From assembly GCA_028280885.1 (NCBI GenBank), contig JANQKY010000092.1, positions 1 to 45,449 of the forward strand: DNA of 45,449 bases. Direction: 5' to 3'. This document shows positions 7,977-16,496 of this stretch, one piece after another. The notes beneath the pieces were generated by a model. It was given only the letters and a program-made list of their open reading frames with translations, was not told where the DNA came from and did not search any database. This DNA is from Tepidamorphus sp. GTDB taxonomy: Bacteria > Pseudomonadota > Alphaproteobacteria > Rhizobiales > Tepidamorphaceae. Position 1 is the first letter of the stretch. Each line of letters opens with the position of its first letter. The translations under genes were made by a program, and so were the position numbers.

Positions 7977-9121
7977 GACGTCCCCGCATCCGGCAGCAGA
8001 TCTGACAGCCTCCGCCAATCGGAAAGGTCCGCCGACCAGACCAGGATGTCCCGGACGGATGCGCCGATCAGCGGGTCGCCGGCCGAGTCGTCCAGCAGGC
8101 GTGCCGGGGTGGTTATCGCCATCGACAGGGCGGCGTGCGGCGGGACCTCGAGGTGGCTTGCCAGTCGCGTGACGCTTTCCGCCATCGAGACATGGGCGCC
8201 GGCCAGCGAGCCGCTGCTGTTGACGAGCCTGCCGTCGTCGACGCGGATCGTGTTGCCGTAGAGCTCGAATTCCTCCGGTCCGCCGACCGTCGGCATCGCG
8301 TCCGAGACCAGAAACATCCGGTCGCGGTCGCGCTTTGCGTCGAGCGCGATCGCAAGCATCGTGTCGGAGACGTGATACCCGTCGCAGATGAAGCCGGCAT
8401 GGGCGCCGGACCGCAACGCCGCGCCGACCATTCCCGGCGCGCGGCCGGTCATCTGCGACATGGCGTTGAACAGATGCGTGAAACAGCGCGCGCCTGCCGC
8501 GAGCGCCGCCTCGGCCTGTTCAAAGGTGGCATCGGAGTGCCCGAGCGAAACGATCGCGCCGGTGCGGGCGAGCGCGGCGATCTCGGCGGGAGGGACGACG
8601 TCCGGGGCGAGCGTGATCATCGTCGGAATGCCGCGCGCGCGAAGCCGGGCGACATGGGCCTTCGTGTCCTCGGACAGGGGGCGTACGTATTCGGCCGCGT
8701 GGGTGCCGCGCCGCTGCACACTGATATGCGGCCCTTCGATATGGATCCCCACCAGACCCCGCATCCCCCAGGCGGACAGCACCGCATCGACTGCCTTCTC
8801 AAGCACCTCCGGCCGGTCGGTGATGACGGTCGGAAGGATGTGCGACGTGCCCAGCGACCGGTGCGCGCCAAGGATCGCCTCTATCCCCGCCGGGGTCGGC
8901 GAGGTGTTGAACAGGACACCGCCGCCGCCGTTTACCTGCAGGTCGATCAGGCCCGGCGTCAGGATACCCGGCAGGGGTCGCGCATGCGAGGATATGTCCG
9001 TGCACTTTGTAACCTGCGCTAGCCTGCCGTCGACGATATGGACGGCCCTGTCGCCCAGCAGCTTGCCCTCGCAGAAGACCTGGTCGGGCAGGAGAACGAT
9101 GTCGCGCGCCGGTTCCGCCAT
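7973..9121 (-). CDS. nagA: N-acetylhexosamine-6-phosphate deacetylase (NagA/AgaA type)
   Basis: A cytoplasmic amidohydrolase of 382 residues that removes acetate from GlcNAc-6-P or GalNAc-6-P. Key positions of the NagA family are present: LIDLQVNGGGG (Gln/Asn replacing the usual HxH), the metal-binding Glu in GIHIEGPHIS, His in IVSLGHSDAT, His in FTHLFNAMSQMTGR, and the catalytic Asp in FLVSDAMPTVGG. The start is ATG 9121, two bases after the kbaZ-like stop. Last gene of the leftward operon, it converges with the M81 gene through overlapping stop codons. Given AgaS upstream, the likely substrate is N-acetylgalactosamine 6-phosphate; NagA proteins are often promiscuous between epimers. Confidence 0.93.
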   Translation of the reverse strand: MAEPARDIVLLPDQVFCEGKLLGDRAVHIVDGRLAQVTKCTDISSHARPLPGILTPGLIDLQVNGGGGVLFNTSPTPAGIEAILGAHRSLGTSHILPTVITDRPEVLEKAVDAVLSAWGMRGLVGIHIEGPHISVQRRGTHAAEYVRPLSEDTKAHVARLRARGIPTMITLAPDVVPPAEIAALARTGAIVSLGHSDATFEQAEAALAAGARCFTHLFNAMSQMTGRAPGMVGAALRSGAHAGFICDGYHVSDTMLAIALDAKRDRDRMFLVSDAMPTVGGPEEFELYGNTIRVDDGRLVNSSGSLAGAHVSMAESVTRLASHLEVPPHAALSMAITTPARLLDDSAGDPLIGASVRDILVWSADLSDWRRLSDLLPDAGTS

Positions 9122-9123
9122 GG

Positions 9124-10416
9124 TCAGGCCGCCTGCAGGTCGTAGTAGGGATCGAGCGTGATCTGGACATGGGCGGCTGCCAGCGCGCGGGCCCGGTCCG
9201 CGCCGAAATGCGACCGCAGGTCCTCGGCGCGAGCGATTGTCCGCGGCGCGAAGACCTGGGACAACAGCGGGTGCGGCAGGTCCTTGCCGTGCAGATCCGC
9301 AAACAGCGTGTTCACCGCGGCGACGGCGTCCGGATGCGGCCAGTAGTAGCGGATCCGGTCGGCGAGCCCGAAATGACGCATCACGCGCCGGGCCGCGTCG
9401 TCGCCATGGTAGTGCGATTGCCAATGGTCGGGCTGCGCCAGCATGATCGTCTCCATCGCCGCCGGAAGGTCGCCGGCGCCGTAACCGGCCAGGCGGCGCA
9501 GGGCGTCGAGTGCGTAGACCGCCTCGCGCCAGGCAAACGTCAGCGCCGGACCGACCTTGTGAATGGCAAAGCCCATCTGCGCAAGCTGCCGATAGGCCGG
9601 CGGCCGCTGGTAGTCGGTCGAGTGGGCTTCGTAGCAGAGGCCGGGCCAGTCGATCAGCGCCTGTTTGAAGCCGGCGCCGCGATCGGCGGGAAGGTGGTGG
9701 ACATGCATCGGCGTGAACTCGACGCCGGGCTGCACCACGAGGCCCGCGACCTGGGCCCAGGCCGCGCCGATACCATGGCGGGAAAACGCCTCCCGATGGG
9801 TGCGAAGCGTCGTTTCGATAGCCTCGGCGGTCGTCGCCGGGATGTCGCCGTCCTCGTCCGCCCGCGCGCCGCCGGGCGGTGGTACCTCGGTTCCAACGAC
9901 GAACAACAGGGCATCGGGATCGGGGGCGGCGTCGAGGCAGGTGACCGCGAGCCGGGCCGCCCTGTCGGCGGCGGTCCCGTCGTCGACCTGCGCCGGCTCG
10001 CCGGCACAGCCTTCCGAGCAGTCCAGGTGGATCTTGGTAAAGCCGGCGCGCACATAGTCGGCGACCATCCGATGCGCGTTTGCCATCGCCTCCTCGGCCG
10101 GACCGCCGCGCCATGCCTGGGGACCGAGGTGATCGCCGCCGAGGATCACCTGTCCGGCATCCAGGCCGCTTTCCTCGACGATCCGGGCGACGAAGGCGAC
10201 GAACGCGTCCGGCGTCATGCCGGTATAGCCGCCGAACTGGTTGACCTGATTGGAGGTCGCCTCGATCAGGATCGGCCGCGCTGTGTGCGCGGCGCGCAGC
10301 GCGCAGGCCAGCAGTACGTCGCGGTGGGCCGAGCAGACCGAGGGCAGGGCGGTGGGCCGGCCCTTGCGGTTCTCGGCGATGATCCGGCGCAGTGCGCTAG
10401 ACACCGCGTTAGTCAT
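9124..10416 (-). CDS. kbaZ: PF08013 (KbaZ/GatZ) protein, probable tagatose-6-phosphate 4-epimerase
   Basis: A 430-residue TIM-barrel protein of the Tagatose_6_P_K family. In enterics KbaZ/GatZ is the non-catalytic partner of the KbaY/GatY aldolase. In Agrobacterium, a PF08013 member was shown to epimerise D-tagatose 6-phosphate at C-4 to fructose 6-phosphate. Characteristic stretches are PILIEATSNQVNQFGGYTGM, VILGGDHLGPQAW, KIHLDCSEGCAG, VVGTEVPPPGG and EAHSTDYQ. No class II aldolase subunit is encoded nearby, which favours the epimerase reading. The ATG at 10416 overlaps the ROK stop (ATGA), so translation is coupled. The putative substrate is the product of AgaS, two genes upstream. Confidence 0.9.
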   Translation of the reverse strand: MTNAVSSALRRIIAENRKGRPTALPSVCSAHRDVLLACALRAAHTARPILIEATSNQVNQFGGYTGMTPDAFVAFVARIVEESGLDAGQVILGGDHLGPQAWRGGPAEEAMANAHRMVADYVRAGFTKIHLDCSEGCAGEPAQVDDGTAADRAARLAVTCLDAAPDPDALLFVVGTEVPPPGGARADEDGDIPATTAEAIETTLRTHREAFSRHGIGAAWAQVAGLVVQPGVEFTPMHVHHLPADRGAGFKQALIDWPGLCYEAHSTDYQRPPAYRQLAQMGFAIHKVGPALTFAWREAVYALDALRRLAGYGAGDLPAAMETIMLAQPDHWQSHYHGDDAARRVMRHFGLADRIRYYWPHPDAVAAVNTLFADLHGKDLPHPLLSQVFAPRTIARAEDLRSHFGADRARALAAAHVQITLDPYYDLQAA

Positions 10417-11324
10417 GGGGCATCGTTGCGCGCCTGCCAGGCGGCGTAGGCTGCGCCCCTGGCGCCCGAGGCGTCGCCGCCGTCGGCGCTGCGGATATCG
10501 GGAATGCCGAAGCCCTCGTATTGTGCCCGCTGCAGCGCCTCGGTCAGGGCGTCGCGAACGCCGGCAATCTTCGACAATCCGCCGCCCAGGACAATGACCT
10601 CCGGGTCGACGCAGAAGGTCAGGCAGATCATCAATTCGCCGATCAGCTCGCACCAGGCCGACCAGACTTTCGCCTCCGGGGCCTGATGCCGGTTTGCCGC
10701 GACGTGCCGCGAATTCAGGCTCTGGCCGGTGATCGCGGCGGCAAGCCGCTCCATCCCCGGTCCGGAAGCATAGGTCTCGAAACAATCGACGCGGCCGCAC
10801 CCGCAGGTCACGCTGGGCAGGCCGTATTTTTCCATCAGGCGGCCGGGAATGCCGAAATGGCCGATCTCGCCGCCGACGCCGGTCGCGTCCGGGATCAGCC
10901 GGCCGTTAAGGACGAAGCCGCCGCCGATCCCGGTGCCCAGTATCAGGCCGAGCACCGATCGCGCGTGCCTGCCGGCGCCGAAGCGGGCCTCCGACAGGGC
11001 AAAGGCGCGGCAATCGTTGATGAAGGCGACGGGCGCGCCGATCGCCGCCTTGATGTCGCTGCGAAACGGCTTGCCGGTGGTGGGCACGTTGGAGGCGACC
11101 GAGACGCCGGCCTCAGGGGTGGTCAGGCCGGTCGTGCAGATGCCGACCGGGATATCCGGCGAGGTGCGCGCGGCGATCCAGTCGTGCTGCCGCGCGATCG
11201 CCTCGACGATATCGCCATAGGTCGCGGGCGTGCTGATGCGCTGGCTTTCGGTTGCCTGCCAGTTCGCACCGAAGATCTGCGCCTCGATCTTGGTGCCGCC
11301 CATGTCTATGCCGGCAGCGATCAC
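10413..11324 (-). CDS. ROK-family sugar kinase (amino-sugar kinase)
   Basis: A 303-residue kinase of the ROK family. The N-terminal phosphate loop is GIDMGGTKIEA; the catalytic Asp lies in AFINDCRAFALSEARFGAG; the glycine-rich LGLILGTGIGGGFVLNG follows; GGEIGHFGIP supplies the substrate and zinc His; and TCGCGRVDCFETYASG carries the three zinc-binding cysteines. ROK members include N-acetylglucosamine and N-acetylmannosamine kinases. In this operon it most likely phosphorylates N-acetylgalactosamine (or galactosamine) at C-6, needed because the associated ABC transporter does not phosphorylate its cargo. The start is GTG 11324, overlapping the agaS stop (GTGA). Confidence 0.93.
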   Translation of the reverse strand: MIAAGIDMGGTKIEAQIFGANWQATESQRISTPATYGDIVEAIARQHDWIAARTSPDIPVGICTTGLTTPEAGVSVASNVPTTGKPFRSDIKAAIGAPVAFINDCRAFALSEARFGAGRHARSVLGLILGTGIGGGFVLNGRLIPDATGVGGEIGHFGIPGRLMEKYGLPSVTCGCGRVDCFETYASGPGMERLAAAITGQSLNSRHVAANRHQAPEAKVWSAWCELIGELMICLTFCVDPEVIVLGGGLSKIAGVRDALTEALQRAQYEGFGIPDIRSADGGDASGARGAAYAAWQARNDAP

Positions 11325-12406
11325 ACGGTGACCTCGTAGAGCTTGACGCGTTTCACCACCCGGGTCAGCGTTCCCAGGCCCTCGAAGGGATCATCGACAT
11401 TCAGCGACAGGGCGTTCGACCAGGCGACGCCGAGAAGCTGGGCGAAGACGACGAAGAGCGGTGCCGCCCAGGCGTCGCCGAATCCGCCGGGCAGGCCGAT
11501 ATCGGCATCCCGGCCGATCGTCAGGACGTTCTCGCCGGGAAACTGTTCCTTCAGCTCGGCGACCAGATCGTCGTCATAGCTTGCCGCATGGGGTTCGGAG
11601 GACTTGAACACGACGATCTGGGTGCCCGGCTGGATGAAGCTCTTCGGTCCGTGCCGGAAGCCGAGCGTGCTTTCCCACAGCGCCGGCACCTGGCCGGAGG
11701 TGAGCTCCAGGAGCTTCAGCGCGCTCTCGCGCGCGGCATAGGTCAGCGCGCCCGATCCCACGAAGACGATGCGCCCGGCGACCGGCATCGCCAGGGCGCG
11801 CTCCTGCAACAGCGGCATGTGCTCACGCAGGCAGTCGCCGAGATGCGCGATGGTTTCGGGATCGCCATCGGGATCAAAGGCCGCCAGCGCCGTCAGCAGC
11901 ATGGTCGAGAAGCTCGACGTCATGGCAAAGCCGCTGTCATGGGCCTTTTCGGGCAGCAGGCAGACGTGCTGCGGGCCCTTCGACGGGCGCGTCGCCAGCA
12001 CGCTGTCTGGATTGCAGGTCATGTTCAGGCGCGGAGCAAGCGGTATCAGCGCATCGAGGGCGTCGAGCGTGCCGATGGTCTCCGACGAATTGCCCGATCG
12101 GCCGAAATTGACCAGCAGCGGATTGCGGCCCTTGAGATAGGCATGCGGCCGGGCGACGATGTCGGTGGTGGCGACCGACCTGAACGTGACCGGCCCGCGG
12201 CGGGCTTCCAGCCCGGCGACCACGATGTCGCCGATGAAGGAGGAGGACCCGGCGCCACAGAACCAGACGTCCTGCGCCATGTGCCGCTGGCACCAGTCCC
12301 GCGTCTCGGCGAGTTCGGGGCGCGCCGCCCAGTCCCGCCAGATCGCCGGTTGCGCCAGGGTCTCGCGCCACGTTGCCCATTGCTGAAGTGGCTTTGCGTC
12401 ACTCAT
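11321..12406 (-). CDS. agaS: AgaS-type SIS protein, galactosamine-6-phosphate deaminase/isomerase
   Basis: A 361-residue protein with two SIS (sugar isomerase) domains. The first holds VWFCGAGSSSFIGD and LLVNFGRSGNSSETIG; the second holds FVGSGALTYAARESALKLLE and STLGFRHGPKSF. Pattern and order closely match AgaS of the E. coli aga cluster, including the DSGFAMTSSFSTM stretch. AgaS converts galactosamine 6-phosphate to tagatose 6-phosphate plus ammonia. There is no glutaminase domain, so it is not GlmS. The start is ATG 12406, overlapping the upstream oxidoreductase stop (ATGA). It supplies the substrate for the PF08013 protein in the same operon. Confidence 0.92.
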   Translation of the reverse strand: MSDAKPLQQWATWRETLAQPAIWRDWAARPELAETRDWCQRHMAQDVWFCGAGSSSFIGDIVVAGLEARRGPVTFRSVATTDIVARPHAYLKGRNPLLVNFGRSGNSSETIGTLDALDALIPLAPRLNMTCNPDSVLATRPSKGPQHVCLLPEKAHDSGFAMTSSFSTMLLTALAAFDPDGDPETIAHLGDCLREHMPLLQERALAMPVAGRIVFVGSGALTYAARESALKLLELTSGQVPALWESTLGFRHGPKSFIQPGTQIVVFKSSEPHAASYDDDLVAELKEQFPGENVLTIGRDADIGLPGGFGDAWAAPLFVVFAQLLGVAWSNALSLNVDDPFEGLGTLTRVVKRVKLYEVTV

Positions 12407-13500
12407 GAGGTCTCGTCCGCCTTGCTCGAACTGCTTTGGCCGGGTGCCAGCACCACTGTCTGCCCCGTTTCGATGCTCTCGGCCGCGGCCAGGACGACCC
12501 GCAGGCTGTCGACGGCGGCGGTCATGGATGCCGACAGGTCCCGGTCGTTCAGGATCGCATCGAGGAAGAAATCCTGCTCCCGGTCGCACAGTTCCTGGTG
12601 GCCGGGATCGTCCTCGACGGCGATCAGGTCGTCCGGCCGGATCAGGCGCTTGTCGTCATCGACGGCGGCGTGATGGACGCGCAGCATGTCGGTGCGGGTG
12701 TGACGGTTGATATCGGCGGACCGGCCGTCGTCGTCGACGACGATCGACACCGAGCCCTTCGGCCCGATCACGTCTTTGACGAAGGACGCCGTCTCGCTCA
12801 TCATCGGTCCCCAGCCGGCCTCGTACCAGCCGACGGAGCCGTCATCGAAGGTCACGTGCAGATGGCCGTAGTTGGGCGTCTTGACGTCGCCCCACAGATG
12901 GGCGCCGATGCCGTGGACGCGAACGGGCCGGGCACTCGTCATCTGGATCATGACGTCGATATAGTGGACGCCGCAGTCGACGATCGGGGTCAGGCTCTGC
13001 ATCAGGTTGTAGTGCCAGTGCCATTCCTCGCCCAGGCTCTGCTGGTTCAGGTTCATGCGCATCGCCAGCGGCTTGCCCATCGTCTGCGCCAGCTCGACGA
13101 ATTTCGTCCAGGCGGGGTGAAAGCGCAGGATATAGCCCAGCACCAGCTTCCGGCCGGTCCGGTGGGCGGCGGCGACGACCTTCTCGGCATCCTCAATGGT
13201 CGTGGCGATCGGCTTCTCCATGAAGACATGGCAGCCCGCCTCGAACGCCCGCAGCGCATATTCGGCATGGGTGTCGGGATAGCTGTTGATCGACACCGCG
13301 TCGGGCCTGGCAACCGCAAGCGCCTCTTCGTAATCCTCGAAGCGCGGATAGGAGGCGAGCGCCTCGGGCAGCGTGGCGCTCTTCATCGACCGGCTGAACA
13401 GGCCGACGATCTCCGCCTTGTCGGAGCGATGATAGGCATCGGCATGGGAGGCGCCCATATGGCCCATGCCGATGACGAGAACTTTGATTTTATCAGCCAT
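12403..13500 (-). CDS. Gfo/Idh/MocA-family NAD(P)-dependent oxidoreductase
   Basis: A 365-residue protein with an N-terminal Rossmann fold (VLVIGMGHMGASHADAYHRS), the family EKP motif (VFMEKPIATTIEDAEKVV), and the conserved CGVHYIDVMIQMT that carries the catalytic His. The C-terminal alpha/beta domain contains GHLHVTFDDGSVGWYEAGWG. The substrate is unknown. It lies between the transporter genes and agaS and overlaps agaS by four bases, so it is part of the amino-sugar pathway. It could oxidise a modified galactosamine, or act on a glycoside by an NAD-dependent mechanism, as do GH109 alpha-N-acetylgalactosaminidases, which share this fold. The gap to the upstream binding-protein gene is 57 bases. 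Confidence 0.9.
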   Translation of the reverse strand: MADKIKVLVIGMGHMGASHADAYHRSDKAEIVGLFSRSMKSATLPEALASYPRFEDYEEALAVARPDAVSINSYPDTHAEYALRAFEAGCHVFMEKPIATTIEDAEKVVAAAHRTGRKLVLGYILRFHPAWTKFVELAQTMGKPLAMRMNLNQQSLGEEWHWHYNLMQSLTPIVDCGVHYIDVMIQMTSARPVRVHGIGAHLWGDVKTPNYGHLHVTFDDGSVGWYEAGWGPMMSETASFVKDVIGPKGSVSIVVDDDGRSADINRHTRTDMLRVHHAAVDDDKRLIRPDDLIAVEDDPGHQELCDREQDFFLDAILNDRDLSASMTAAVDSLRVVLAAAESIETGQTVVLAPGQSSSSKADETS

Positions 13501-13557
13501 GTCGCACTGGTCTTTCGGGGCGCACGGGACGGCGAACCGCCCCGCGCGCCGGGTTGA

Positions 13558-14727
13558 TTACTGGATCGCGGAGTTGAACATGTTGGCGCGGATTTCCTCC
13601 ACGTCGACGGCCTGCATTTCCTCGCCGAGGACGTAGGCGTCGGCATCCGCCTTGACCTTGGCGTGATCGAAATCGTTGATCTCGGCGATCAGATCGTTCG
13701 ACAGCACGTCTTCGGCGGCGATCGGCGACTTCACCTGTTCCAGCTTGTGCATTTCGTCGAACAGCGACTGCCAGCCGGCCATGTCGTGCCAGCCCCAGCC
13801 CTCGCGGTTGTCCCAGTCGCCGCGATTGACGTTGATCTGCTGCAGGATCGAGGTGGTGCCGAGCTCCGGTCCGACATTGGTCGCAAGCGTCGGGAACTCC
13901 TCGAACACCGCTTCGACGGCAGCGCGCGGGTTGTGATGGGCGAATTCGAGCCCCATCGACACGCCGCGCAGGAACTTCAGCAGCTGCTCCCGGCGCTCCG
14001 GATCCTCCAGGTCGGCTGCGCGGATGACATAGGAATTCGCCGGCAGGCTGGAGTTCTGCACGCCGAGCCAGTATTCGAAGTCGAGGCCCGTTGATTCCCA
14101 TTCCGCCCGCAGGCCTTCCCAGGCCAGCGCCGCGTCGCCCTCGCCGTTGGCAAGCGCGGTGCCCCAGGTCGGCCAGCCGGCCTCGACATAGTTGATCTTC
14201 GAGACGTCGACGCCCTGCGAGGCCAGCAGCGGATCGGTGATCGACTGCCAGGCCGCCGAGCCGAGCAGGATCGTCTTGCCTTCCAGGTCCTTCAGGTCGT
14301 TGGTGCCCTCGCCCTTGCGGAAGGCAAAGCTGAACGTGTCGCGGGCGGCGATATGGAAGACCGACTTCAGGTCCATGCCGTTTTCCAGCCCGAAGACGAA
14401 GATGCCCGGCGAGGGAAAGCCCATGTCGGCCTGGCCGACGGCGACCAGCTTGACGGTCGCGGTGCCGTCGGAGGGGCCGGGCTCCATCTTGATGTCCATG
14501 TCGTCGAAGTAGCCCATCTTCTTGGCGATCCAGAAGCCGTAGTCGTCGAGCACCTCGAGCGTGCCGCGCGGCGAGATCCAGGTGAAGGTCTCGTAGGCTT
14601 CGGCCGCGGCCGGGCCGAAGCGGCCGCCCGCTCCGAGCGCGGCGATGGTGAGAGCGCCCGCCCCGCTGACCTGCAGCAGCCGGCGGCGCGTGACGCCCGT
14701 CCCCTGCGTTTCAATACTTTTTTTCAT
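13558..14727 (-). CDS. ABC transporter substrate-binding protein, SsuA/THI5-like, Tat signal
   Basis: A 389-residue periplasmic receptor of the NMT1/SsuA/TauA class. The start is ATG 14727 (MKKSIETQG), with a GGGAGA ribosome binding site. The N-terminus has a twin-arginine signal: TRRRLLQVSGAGALTIAALG, then an Ala-rich cleavage region (AAAEA). The mature part shows SPRGTLEVLDDYGFWIAKKM and LVAVGQADMGFPSPGIFVF, the arrangement of sulfonate/pyrimidine-precursor binders. Members carry sulfonates, nitrate, hydroxymethylpyrimidine and related small molecules rather than sugars, so its place in an amino-sugar operon is unexpected. Export by Tat implies folding in the cytoplasm. Confidence 0.9.
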   Translation of the reverse strand: MKKSIETQGTGVTRRRLLQVSGAGALTIAALGAGGRFGPAAAEAYETFTWISPRGTLEVLDDYGFWIAKKMGYFDDMDIKMEPGPSDGTATVKLVAVGQADMGFPSPGIFVFGLENGMDLKSVFHIAARDTFSFAFRKGEGTNDLKDLEGKTILLGSAAWQSITDPLLASQGVDVSKINYVEAGWPTWGTALANGEGDAALAWEGLRAEWESTGLDFEYWLGVQNSSLPANSYVIRAADLEDPERREQLLKFLRGVSMGLEFAHHNPRAAVEAVFEEFPTLATNVGPELGTTSILQQINVNRGDWDNREGWGWHDMAGWQSLFDEMHKLEQVKSPIAAEDVLSNDLIAEINDFDHAKVKADADAYVLGEEMQAVDVEEIRANMFNSAIQ

Positions 14728-14765
14728 TGTGCTTCTCCCTTTGTGTTGACTTGGACTTGGCTGCG

Positions 14766-15593
14766 TCAGGCTTCCCAACTCGCCCACTTCTTCCCGATCA
14801 GGAAGAAGATGACGTAGATCAGGGTTCCCAGGACCGACAGGATGATGATGACCGCGAAGAACTGCGGCATCTGGATCATCGACGAATAGGTCGTCAGGCG
14901 GTTGCCCAGGCCGAACCCGCCGCCGACCATCTCGGCGCCGACGGCCGTCAGCAGGCCGAAGATCGCGCCGATCATCAGGCCGACCAGGATCATCGGCAGC
15001 GCCATCGGCGCGCGGATCTTCCAGAAGATCTGCAGGGTCGTCGCGCCATAGGAGCGGGCCAGGTCGATCTTGGCGGAATCGACGCGGCGGAAGCCGGTCG
15101 CCGAATTGATCATCACCATCGGCCCCGACGCCAGCGCCACGGCGATGATGCGCGGCGTGTAGCCGAAGCCGAAATAGAGGATCAAAAGCGGCACCAGCGC
15201 CAGCATCGGCGTGGTGACGAGGAGGAGGATATAGGGGGTGATGATCTTCTCGACGAAGGGGAACTGGGTGATCACCGCGGCCAGGATCAGGCCGACCGAG
15301 GCGCCGATGGCGAAGCCGCCCAGAAGCTCCACCAGGGTGTGGCCGAGATGCGGCAGGATATGCGGGAAATCGGTGAGGAAGGCCGCGCCGATGGCGCTGG
15401 GCGGCGGCAGCACGTAATGCGGCACCTCCATCGCCCGGAGCAGGAGCTCGGCCAGCGCGATGATCACGAAGGCCACAGAGACGATCACCACGACTTCCGT
15501 CTGGGTGCTCCGGCCCGACCGCGCCGCGAAGGCGGACATGTTCGCCAATTGCCCGTCGGGGCCCCTGCCTCGCGTTTTTCTCGAACTCGCCAC
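14766..15593 (-). CDS. ABC transporter permease (SsuC/TauC type)
   Basis: A 275-residue inner-membrane permease with about six transmembrane segments, starting at GTG 15593, four bases after the ATPase stop. The first 30 residues are polar; the first helix is at about residues 33-55 (VVVIVSVAFVIIALAELLLR). YVLPPPSAIG is the typical post-helix-1 motif of this class. The cytoplasmic EAA loop is recognisable in DLARSYGATTLQIFWKIRAP, where it contacts the ATPase. It forms the channel with the ATPase encoded upstream and the Tat-exported receptor encoded downstream, 38 bases away. Confidence 0.93.
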   Translation of the reverse strand: MASSRKTRGRGPDGQLANMSAFAARSGRSTQTEVVVIVSVAFVIIALAELLLRAMEVPHYVLPPPSAIGAAFLTDFPHILPHLGHTLVELLGGFAIGASVGLILAAVITQFPFVEKIITPYILLLVTTPMLALVPLLILYFGFGYTPRIIAVALASGPMVMINSATGFRRVDSAKIDLARSYGATTLQIFWKIRAPMALPMILVGLMIGAIFGLLTAVGAEMVGGGFGLGNRLTTYSSMIQMPQFFAVIIILSVLGTLIYVIFFLIGKKWASWEA

Positions 15594-15596
15594 GGC

Positions 15597-16409
15597 TCAG
15601 CCTCCGTTTCCGTTCTGCGCGCGATGGGCGACCTGGCCGCTGACGATGTCGGCCTTGATCGCGTTGGTGAGATCGAACACCGCGCGGCTGGCCATCACCT
15701 CAGCATCGCGCGGCCGGGGCAGGGGGACGTCATGGATGTTCATGACGCGTCCCGGCCGGCCGGTCATGACGATCACCCGGTCCGACAGCAGGATCGCTTC
15801 CTCGATGCTGTGGGTGATGAAGGCGATCGTGGTATGGGTTTCCATCCAGATCTCCTCGACAAGCCGGTTCATGTCCTCGCGCGTGAAGGTGTCGAGCGCC
15901 CCGAAGGGCTCGTCCATCAGAAGCACCGAGGGCTTGAGCGCCAGCGCCCGCACGATGGAGGCGCGCTGCTGCATGCCGCCCGACAGTTCGCGCGGCATCC
16001 GCTTCTCGAAGCCGCCGAGGCCGACGCGCTCGAGCAGATGGCGGATCCAGGCTTCGTCCGGCCTGGATCGGGTGATCTCGAAGGGAAAGCGGATATTGGC
16101 GTCGAGATTGCGCCAGGGCAGCAGGTTGGCGTCCTGGAACACGATGCCGATATCGGGATGCGGGCCGGTGATGGGGACGCCGTCCAGCGTGATCTCGCCG
16201 GCGGTCAGCGGGTGCAGCCCGGTCATCGCCCACAGCAAGGTCGTCTTGCCGCAGCCCGACGGGCCGACGATCGAGACGACCTCGTTCGCTGCAATCTCGA
16301 AGGTGCAATCCTCCAGCGCGTCGAGAGCGCCTTCCTCGGTGGAATAGGATTTCCCGGCGGCGTTGACGCGAATCTTCGCGGTTGCGCGTGTTTTCGGGTC
16401 GGGCGTCAT
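15597..16409 (-). CDS. ABC transporter ATP-binding protein (SsuB/TauB type)
   Basis: A 270-residue ATPase. Visible are Walker A (VGPSGCGKTT), the Q-loop (IVFQDANLLPW), the signature LSGGMQQRASIVRAL, Walker B plus D-loop (VLLMDEPFGALD) and the switch His (AFITHSIEEA). This pattern is typical of the nitrate/sulfonate/bicarbonate subfamily. It is the first gene of the leftward amino-sugar operon; its promoter must lie in 16410-16655, shared with the divergent regulator. Confidence 0.95.
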   Translation of the reverse strand: MTPDPKTRATAKIRVNAAGKSYSTEEGALDALEDCTFEIAANEVVSIVGPSGCGKTTLLWAMTGLHPLTAGEITLDGVPITGPHPDIGIVFQDANLLPWRNLDANIRFPFEITRSRPDEAWIRHLLERVGLGGFEKRMPRELSGGMQQRASIVRALALKPSVLLMDEPFGALDTFTREDMNRLVEEIWMETHTTIAFITHSIEEAILLSDRVIVMTGRPGRVMNIHDVPLPRPRDAEVMASRAVFDLTNAIKADIVSGQVAHRAQNGNGG

Positions 16410-16496
16410 CGATTCCGCGATATCCTCACTCAGGCCGTCTGCGCGCCGGTCCGTATCCGCTTTGGGGGGCGTCGCCCACTGGGCGGATGATGGAGT

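Noticed and set aside
7973..10114. A very long leftward open frame covering nagA and the region upstream
   Set aside because: Upstream of 9121 this frame is antiparallel to nothing but out of frame with the real PF08013 gene; the protein sequence there is low-complexity Arg/Ala-rich. Only the nagA part is coding.
11321..12406. GlmS (glucosamine-6-phosphate synthase) for the SIS protein
   Set aside because: There is no N-terminal glutaminase domain, and the pattern around GFRHGPKS and DSGFAMTSS matches AgaS.
10521..13557. Long rightward frames opposite the amino-sugar operon
   Set aside because: They are GC-driven shadow frames rich in Arg/Gly/Asp with no family resemblance; the leftward genes carry clear conserved motifs.
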